Shown: positions 6,893 to 11,871 of the stretch, piece after piece
Position numbering within the stretch: the first letter of the stretch is position 1
How the letters are laid out: the number at the start of each line of letters is the position of its first letter
Source of the DNA: DASSBR01 sp035708085
GTDB taxonomy: Bacteria > Pseudomonadota > Gammaproteobacteria > Natronospirales > DASSBR01
Direction of reading: 5' to 3'
NCBI GenBank assembly: GCA_035708085.1
Contig: DASSTE010000088.1
Coordinates: 1-11,871, forward strand
DNA length: 11,871 nt
Program-made: the position numbers and the translations under genes
Notes under the pieces: model-generated
Told to the model about the DNA's origin: nothing
What the model saw: the letters and a program-made list of their open reading frames with translations, nothing else
The model's database searches: none

Positions 6893-6924
6893 TCGGAATA
6901 GTCGGATCGTTCGGCTATCATAGC
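6893..6924 (+). promoter_or_regulatory. Candidate sigma70 promoter with palindromic -10 region
   Basis: In the 78-bp divergent gap, TATCAT (6916-6921) matches five of six -10 bases. A weak -35-like TCGGAA (6893-6898) lies 17 bases upstream, matching three of six. It would drive the acyl-CoA dehydrogenase/E1 operon with a leader of about 35 bases. The -10 lies in the 11-bp palindrome GCTAT-C-ATAGC (6914-6924), which also reads TATGAT on the minus strand. No good minus-strand -35 was found. This is sequence inference only. Confidence 0.4.
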
Positions 6925-6962
6925 GGTTTTACTCGAACGACTTCTTCCTTCTGGAGATTTAG

Positions 6963-8126
6963 GTGAGATCGCTGAACCCTTCCGATCTGTACGACGTGCG
7001 CGCGATGCTGGGCGAAGACGAGCAGATGGTGGCCGACACCGTCGCCCGCTTTATCGACGAACAGGCCCTGCCGGTGGTCGCCGAGGCCTTCGAGGCCGCG
7101 CGCTTTCCGAAAGAATTGGTACCGGAAATGGCCAAGCTCGGCATTCTCGGCAGTTCGATCGAAGGCTACGGCTGCGCCGGGTTGTCCGGCACTGCGTACG
7201 GGCTGATCTGCCAGGAACTGGAGCGCGGCGACAGCGGACTACGCAGTTTCGCATCGGTGCAGTCAAGTCTCGTGATGTTCCCGATTCACGCTTACGGCTC
7301 CGAGGAGCAGAAAGAGCGCTGGCTGCCGGCGATGGCTGCCGCCGAGGCGATCGGCTGCTTCGGCCTGACCGAACCGCACGGCGGCTCCGACCCATCGAAC
7401 ATGAAGACGGTCGCTAAAAAGCAGGGAGGCGACTGGGTGCTGAATGGCGCCAAGATGTGGATTACCAACGGCTCGATCGCCGACGTGGCGGTCGTCTGGG
7501 CGATGACCGACGACGGCGTGCGCGGCTTCCTCGTCGAAAAGGACATGAAGGGCTTCGACGCACCGGAAGTGCATCACAAGATGTCGCTGCGGGCGTCAAT
7601 CACCTCGGCGCTGTACTTCGACAACGTGCATGTACCCGAAGCCAACATGCTGCCGGGCGTCAAGGGTCTCAAGGGACCGCTGTCGTGCCTGACGCAGGCG
7701 CGCTACGGTATCGCCTGGGGTGCGATCGGTGCGGCACTGGCCTGCTACAACGAAGTGCGCGAATACGTGAAGACACGCGAGTTGTTCGGCAAGACGCTCG
7801 ACCACACCCAGTTGGTCCAGCTCCGTCTCGCCGACATGGCGCGGCGCATCACCACCGCGCAGGTGCTTGCCATCCGCCTCGGTCAGCTCAAGGACCAGGG
7901 CCAACTGCATCCGACGCAGGTGTCGATGGCGAAGTGGAACAACGTCCGCATGGCGCTAGACATCGCTCGCGAGGCGCGTGACATGCTGGGCGGCAGCGGC
8001 ATCACCACCGAGTTCTGCCCGATCCGCCACGCGCTGAATCTGGAGAGCGTGATCACCTATGAAGGCACCGAGTCAGTCCATCAGTTGGTGGTCGGCAAGG
8101 AAATTACTGGAGTGTCGGCTTTTTAA
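6963..8126 (+). CDS. gcdH: Glutaryl-CoA dehydrogenase-like acyl-CoA dehydrogenase
   Basis: This 387-aa FAD enzyme matches glutaryl-CoA dehydrogenase over its full length. That enzyme oxidises and decarboxylates glutaryl-CoA to crotonyl-CoA in lysine/tryptophan breakdown and passes electrons to ETF. Key positions are kept: GDSGLRSFASVQSSLVM with Arg94 (the glutarate carboxylate-binding arginine in characterised enzymes), Glu87 in ELERGDSG, LTEPHGGSDPS in the flavin/substrate region, KMWITNG, and the catalytic base Glu367 in TYEGT. RDMLGGSGITTEFCPIRHALNLE is also typical. The GTG start is well supported by GGAG at 6953-6956 with 6-base spacing. The next gene starts on the base after this stop (TAA then ATG). 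A related short-chain dicarboxylyl-CoA dehydrogenase cannot be excluded, but the arginine favours glutaryl-CoA. Confidence 0.88.
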   Translation: MRSLNPSDLYDVRAMLGEDEQMVADTVARFIDEQALPVVAEAFEAARFPKELVPEMAKLGILGSSIEGYGCAGLSGTAYGLICQELERGDSGLRSFASVQSSLVMFPIHAYGSEEQKERWLPAMAAAEAIGCFGLTEPHGGSDPSNMKTVAKKQGGDWVLNGAKMWITNGSIADVAVVWAMTDDGVRGFLVEKDMKGFDAPEVHHKMSLRASITSALYFDNVHVPEANMLPGVKGLKGPLSCLTQARYGIAWGAIGAALACYNEVREYVKTRELFGKTLDHTQLVQLRLADMARRITTAQVLAIRLGQLKDQGQLHPTQVSMAKWNNVRMALDIAREARDMLGGSGITTEFCPIRHALNLESVITYEGTESVHQLVVGKEITGVSAF

Positions 8127-10385
8127 ATGAGCGCCGCCAACAAATCCGTCGCGCGGGCGATCAACCGCGCCGAAATCGTCGATCACAACTTCACGGCCTT
8201 CGTCGAATCCTGGGACGAGGACCAGCCGCCGCGGCCGGCACTCGAAGCGCCGCTCGTCGCCGGCAGCCCGCTGACCGGCGCGGTTTTCCTCGAACTGTTC
8301 GAGTCGCAACTGCTCTCCCGGCACCTCGACCTGATCGCGCGCGCGATGCGGTTACGCAACGAGGGCTTCTACACGATCGGCAGCTCGGGCCACGAATGCA
8401 ACGCGGCGGTGGCGCGTGTCGCTCGCCACACCGATCCCGCTTTTTTGCATTACCGCAGCGGCGGTTTCATGATGGAGCGGGCGCGCCACGTGCCGGGGAT
8501 CGACCCGGTGTACGACACGGCGCTGTCACTCGCGGCGAGCGCCGAGGATCCGATCTCCGGCGGCCGGCACAAGGTCTGGGGCAGCGTGCCGTTATGGGTT
8601 CCGCCGCAAACCAGCACCATCGCGAGCCACTTGCCTAAGGCCGTCGGCACCGCGATTGCGATCGCGCAATCGGACCGCCTGAAGGCGGGGTTGCCCGTGC
8701 CGGCGGACAGCATTGTCCTGGCGAGCTTCGGCGACGCGAGCGCCAATCACAGCACCGCGCTGGGCGCGTTCAACGCCGCACAGTGGACGGCATTCCAAAA
8801 GCTGCCGGCGCCGATCGTGTTCGTCTGCGAGGACAACGACACCGGTATTTCCGTCAGCACGCCGGCCGGCTGGATCGAAGCCAACTTCAGCACACGTCCC
8901 GGGCTGAAATATTTCCAGGCGGACGGCCTCGATCTCGTCGACACCTATGCCGTCGCGAAGGAGGCGATCGACTGGTGTCGCACGCACCGTGCGCCGGTGT
9001 TCCTGCACCTGCGCATGAAGCGGCTGCTCGGCCATGCCGGCACCGATTTCGAAACCGAATACCGTTCGGTCGAGGCGGTCGAGGCAATCGAGGCGCAGGA
9101 CCCGCTGCTGATGAGCGCGGAGACGGCGCTGGAAACCGGCCTGCTGAATCCGGCAGAAATCCTCAAGCATTATGAAGCGGCTCGCGGGCGCGTCGCCGCC
9201 GCGGCTGCGAAGGCCGCAGGTCGGCCCAAGCTGACCAGCGCGAAAGCGGTCATGGCGCCGCTCGCACCCTACCATCCACACGAGGTCAACGCGGAAGCGA
9301 CGCGCGCCGACTATGGCGACGCACGCGACAAAGCCTTCGCTGGGCGCCTGCCGGAAAACGACCCACCGCGCCATCTCGCCATCCAGATCAACCGGGCGCT
9401 CGCCGACCTGATGGCGAAATATCCGGAAGCGACGATATTCGGCGAGGATGTGGCGCAAAAAGGCGGCGTTTACACCGTCACTACCGGTCTGATGAAAACC
9501 TTCAAGTCGGCGCGCGTGTTCAACACGCTGCTCGACGAACAAACCATTCTCGGCATGGCGCAGGGCGCGGCCTACATGGGCCTGCTGCCGATCCCGGAGA
9601 TCCAGTATCTCGCCTATCTGCACAACGCCTGCGACCAGATTCGCGGCGAAGCGGCATCGATGCAGTTCTTTTCCAACAACCAGTACCGCAATGGGCTGGT
9701 CGCGCGCATCGCCTCGCTCGGCTACCAGAAGGGCTTCGGTGGCCACTTCCACAACGATAACAGCACCACCGCGCTGCGCGACATCCCGGGGCTGATCGTC
9801 GCCTGCCCCAGCCGTGGCGACGATGCAGCTATGATGCTGCGCACCTGCACCGCGCTCGCCAAAATCGACGGGCGCGTTGTCGCGTTCCTCGAACCGATCG
9901 CGCTCTACATGACGAAAGACCTGCACGAGCCGAAGGATGGCGGCTGGCTGTTCGATTATCCGACGCCGGACCGGGCCGTGCCGCTCGGCGAAGGCCGCGT
10001 GTACAACCCGAAGGCGAAAGACCTGCTGATCGTCACCTATGGCAACGGCGTGCTCATGTCGTTGCGAGTCGCCAAGCGTATCGAAGACGAAACCGGGAAA
10101 AAGATTCGCGTGCTCGACCTGCGCTGGCTCAAGCCACTCAACGTCGAGCAGATCGCTCAGCACGCCAACGACATCGGCAAAGTGCTGGTCGTCGACGAGG
10201 GTCGCCGCACCGGAGGTATTGCGGAAGAAATCTTCACGGCGCTCGACGAACATGCCGCGCCCGGCGTGCAGAAACGGCGCGTTGCGGGGGAGGACAGCTT
10301 CATTCCACTGGCCGATGCGGCGAATCTGGTGCTGCCTTCGGAAGACCAGGTTTATTCAAACGCAATCGCGATAATTAACGCCTGA
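8127..10385 (+). CDS. Fused alpha-beta 2-oxoacid dehydrogenase E1 component (ThDP-dependent)
   Basis: This 752-aa protein contains both E1 halves in one chain. The alpha-like half spans about 60-340: FLHYRSGGFM, GGRHKVWGS, and a ThDP/Mg motif starting GDAS (202-205) and ending CEDN (234-237). A charged/Ala-rich linker spans about 345-412. The beta-like half spans about 415-752: IFGEDVAQKGGVYTVT with its Glu440, LDEQTILGMAQGAA, GGHFHND (538-544), VTYGNGV, DLRWLKPL and VDEGRRTGGIAEE. E1 decarboxylates a 2-oxoacid and acylates the lipoyl group of E2. The substrate is not evident: branched-chain oxoacids or 2-oxoadipate are possible, the latter suggested by the adjacent glutaryl-CoA dehydrogenase-like gene. 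The usual GDG and ENN are GDA and EDN here. The start abuts the upstream stop; the nearest GGAG (8109-8112) is 14 bases away, so coupling by re-initiation is likely. E2 and E3 are not in the window. Confidence 0.9.
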   Translation: MSAANKSVARAINRAEIVDHNFTAFVESWDEDQPPRPALEAPLVAGSPLTGAVFLELFESQLLSRHLDLIARAMRLRNEGFYTIGSSGHECNAAVARVARHTDPAFLHYRSGGFMMERARHVPGIDPVYDTALSLAASAEDPISGGRHKVWGSVPLWVPPQTSTIASHLPKAVGTAIAIAQSDRLKAGLPVPADSIVLASFGDASANHSTALGAFNAAQWTAFQKLPAPIVFVCEDNDTGISVSTPAGWIEANFSTRPGLKYFQADGLDLVDTYAVAKEAIDWCRTHRAPVFLHLRMKRLLGHAGTDFETEYRSVEAVEAIEAQDPLLMSAETALETGLLNPAEILKHYEAARGRVAAAAAKAAGRPKLTSAKAVMAPLAPYHPHEVNAEATRADYGDARDKAFAGRLPENDPPRHLAIQINRALADLMAKYPEATIFGEDVAQKGGVYTVTTGLMKTFKSARVFNTLLDEQTILGMAQGAAYMGLLPIPEIQYLAYLHNACDQIRGEAASMQFFSNNQYRNGLVARIASLGYQKGFGGHFHNDNSTTALRDIPGLIVACPSRGDDAAMMLRTCTALAKIDGRVVAFLEPIALYMTKDLHEPKDGGWLFDYPTPDRAVPLGEGRVYNPKAKDLLIVTYGNGVLMSLRVAKRIEDETGKKIRVLDLRWLKPLNVEQIAQHANDIGKVLVVDEGRRTGGIAEEIFTALDEHAAPGVQKRRVAGEDSFIPLADAANLVLPSEDQVYSNAIAIINA

Positions 10386-10397
10386 CATAGAAGAATT

Positions 10398-10480
10398 CCC
10401 CCTGCGACCCCCTTCCCGCCTACGGCGGCAAAGGGCGCTCTCCCCTTTGCTCGAAAGCGAGGAGGGGGAAGCTGGAGGGG
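10398..10480. repeat. Palindromic G/C-rich intergenic element (REP-like), possible bidirectional terminator
   Basis: The 101-bp gap between the convergent E1 and CrtI-like genes is nearly filled by nested inverted repeats. Hairpin 1 pairs CCGCC (10416-10420) with GGCGG (10424-10428) around TAC, extended by CCCTT (10410-10414) with AAGGG (10431-10435). Hairpin 2 pairs CTCG (10450-10453) with CGAG (10458-10461) around AAAG, extended by TCCCC (10441-10445) with GGGGA (10465-10469). The ends are imperfect inverted copies (10398-10417 against 10463-10480). The layout resembles dispersed extragenic palindromes of proteobacteria. There is no T-run on either strand, so termination is possible but not of the classic type. 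Confidence 0.55.
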
Positions 10481-10486
10481 TATTTG

Positions 10487-11871
10487 TTATCGAACCCGTC
10501 GCCAGCGGAAGTCGTGAAGAATTTCCCGCGCCGCGTTGTGACCCGGCGCACCCGTCACGCCGCCGCCGGGATGCGCGCCTGATCCGCACATGTACAAGCC
10601 CGCGATCGGGCCGCGATAATCGCCGTGGCCCAGCACCGGGCGCGCACTGAACAACTGATCCAGGCTCAGCGCGCCGTGGAAAATGTCGCCGCCGATCAGG
10701 CCGAATTTGCGCTCCAGGTCGAGCGGCGACAGCGTTTGCCGGCCGAGCACGCTCGCCTTGAAGTTCGGCGCGTGGTCATTGACGGTGTCGATAATCCGAT
10801 CGGCCGCAGCATCGCGCTCATCGTCCCAGCGCCGCCCTTGCGGCAAGTCGTAGCGAAAATGCTGACAGAACAGGCTGGCAACGTGCTGCCCCGGCGGCGC
10901 GAGCGTGTCGTCGAGCGTGCTCGGAATCACCATCTCGACCACCGGCCGGCTTGACCAGCCTTCATCCGTCGCGTCGCGCCATGCAGCATCCATGTATTTG
11001 AGCGACGGCGCGATGATGATGCCGGCGCTGTGCTGCGGTTGCGGTCCGTCCGGCAAACTCGTAAACCGCGGCAGTTCCGACAGCGCCACGTTCATCCGGA
11101 ACGTCGCCGACTCGCAGCGGTACTGACGAATGCGCTCGACGAAATCGGTATCCAGTTCCGCGCCGTCCATCAGCCCCAGGTACAGCAACTTCGGGTTGAC
11201 GTTCGCCGCGATAGCGCGCGCGCGAAACTCGCGTCCGTCCACCAGCGTCACCCCGGCCGCGCGGCCATGCCGCACATCGACCCGCGCGACCGGCGTCTCG
11301 GTATGCACCTCGACGCCCAGCCGCCGCGCCTCAGCCGCCATTGCCTGCGTGATGGCGCCCATGCCGCCGATTGCGTGCCCCCAGACGCCGTTACGGCCGT
11401 TAACTTCGCCGAACACGTGGTGCAGTAGCACGTAGGCGGAGCCGGGCGTGTAGGGGCTGGCGAAGTTGCCGACGATGGAATCGAAGCCGAACACCGCCTT
11501 GATTGGATCCGATTCGAACCAGGCATCCAGCATCTCGCCCGCGCTCTTGGTGAACAGCGCCAGCACGTCGCGGCGCGTCGCGATCGGCTGCTTTTCGAAG
11601 CGCCGTCCGAGGGAAACAGCGCGCAGCAGATCGGTAATACCGCCGCCGCTGTTCGGCGGAGTCTTGAGTATCTGTTCACGCAACAGATCCGCGACAGCGT
11701 CCAGCATCGTGGCGTAGCTTGGCAATGCCTCGGCATCGCGCTTCGAAAACCGCGCCACCTCGCGCTGATCGGCCTGCGCTTCGCCGGTCAGCGTCAGCGC
11801 ACGGCCATCCGCGAGCGGCAGAAAGTTGTTCGCCCGCCGCGGCACGATGCGCAGGCCGTGCTCGGCGAGCC
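10487..11871 (-). CDS. CrtI/PYROXD2-like FAD-dependent oxidoreductase (5' end outside window)
   Basis: The visible 460 residues are the middle and C-terminus of a phytoene-desaturase-like flavoprotein. The frame is open to the right edge, so roughly the first 60-80 residues, including the GxGxxG dinucleotide-binding fold, are missing; family members run about 520-540 aa. Diagnostic segments are GGMGAITQAMAAEARRLGVE (the GGM and following helix), an ANVNPKLLYLGLM-type segment, GGDIFHGALSLDQLFSARP, and the C-terminal FAD-binding motif LYMCGSGAHPGGGVTGAPG followed by HNAAREIL. The group includes carotenoid desaturases and many oxidoreductases of unknown substrate. No other carotenoid gene is visible, so carotenoid synthesis should not be assumed. 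It converges on the E1 operon across the palindromic element, and its stop is TAA at 10489-10487. Confidence 0.88.
   Translation of the reverse strand, partial: LAEHGLRIVPRRANNFLPLADGRALTLTGEAQADQREVARFSKRDAEALPSYATMLDAVADLLREQILKTPPNSGGGITDLLRAVSLGRRFEKQPIATRRDVLALFTKSAGEMLDAWFESDPIKAVFGFDSIVGNFASPYTPGSAYVLLHHVFGEVNGRNGVWGHAIGGMGAITQAMAAEARRLGVEVHTETPVARVDVRHGRAAGVTLVDGREFRARAIAANVNPKLLYLGLMDGAELDTDFVERIRQYRCESATFRMNVALSELPRFTSLPDGPQPQHSAGIIIAPSLKYMDAAWRDATDEGWSSRPVVEMVIPSTLDDTLAPPGQHVASLFCQHFRYDLPQGRRWDDERDAAADRIIDTVNDHAPNFKASVLGRQTLSPLDLERKFGLIGGDIFHGALSLDQLFSARPVLGHGDYRGPIAGLYMCGSGAHPGGGVTGAPGHNAAREILHDFRWRRVR

Noticed and set aside
8592..10253. Long open minus-strand frame (553 codons) inside the E1 gene
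   Set aside because: It lies wholly antisense to an intact, motif-rich E1. Its product is Arg/Glu/Val-rich without recognisable domains, as expected for a high-GC codon shadow.

Overview
The window is GC-rich and densely coded, with C/G-ending codons, long open antisense shadows and short intergenic gaps. The gene families (general-secretion accessory proteins GspA and GspB, a DUF4136 lipoprotein, an ABC transporter for quaternary amines, a glutaryl-CoA dehydrogenase-like flavoenzyme) indicate a Gram-negative Pseudomonadota chromosome, probably beta- or gamma-proteobacterial. The species cannot be named from the sequence. No rRNA, tRNA, CRISPR array, insertion sequence or phage gene was seen, and no gene-free stretch exceeds 300 bases.

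Left part. A minus-strand operon (2393 to 175) encodes an osmoprotectant-type ABC importer: an ATPase, then one polypeptide that joins the periplasmic binding protein to the permease. The two genes overlap by 4 bases (TTGA). Downstream on the same strand, bases 1-95 may hold the start of another membrane-protein gene that leaves the window. A 102-bp divergent gap with an inverted repeat separates this operon from a plus-strand outer-membrane-type DUF4136 lipoprotein.

Middle. gspA and gspB follow on the plus strand and overlap by 4 bases (ATGA). They encode the inner-membrane ATPase/peptidoglycan-binding pair that helps place the type II secretion secretin. A perfect 9-bp hairpin sits directly on the gspA ribosome-binding region. 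Converging on gspB is a minus-strand pair that looks like a split form of the membrane-fused spermidine synthase family: a six-helix membrane protein followed by a methyltransferase-fold enzyme with its own signal peptide.

Right part. Diverging from that pair, a two-gene plus-strand operon encodes a glutaryl-CoA dehydrogenase-like acyl-CoA dehydrogenase and, with no gap, a fused alpha-beta 2-oxoacid dehydrogenase E1. Together they could turn a 2-oxoacid into an acyl-CoA and then dehydrogenate it, for example 2-oxoadipate to glutaryl-CoA to crotonyl-CoA. No E2 or E3 is present in the window. An approximately 80-bp palindromic G/C-rich element separates this operon from a converging CrtI-like FAD oxidoreductase that runs off the right edge.

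Nothing here amounts to a clearly new multi-gene system. The points most worth checking are the gspA leader hairpin, the split and apparently exported spermidine-synthase homologue, and the paired E1/acyl-CoA dehydrogenase.
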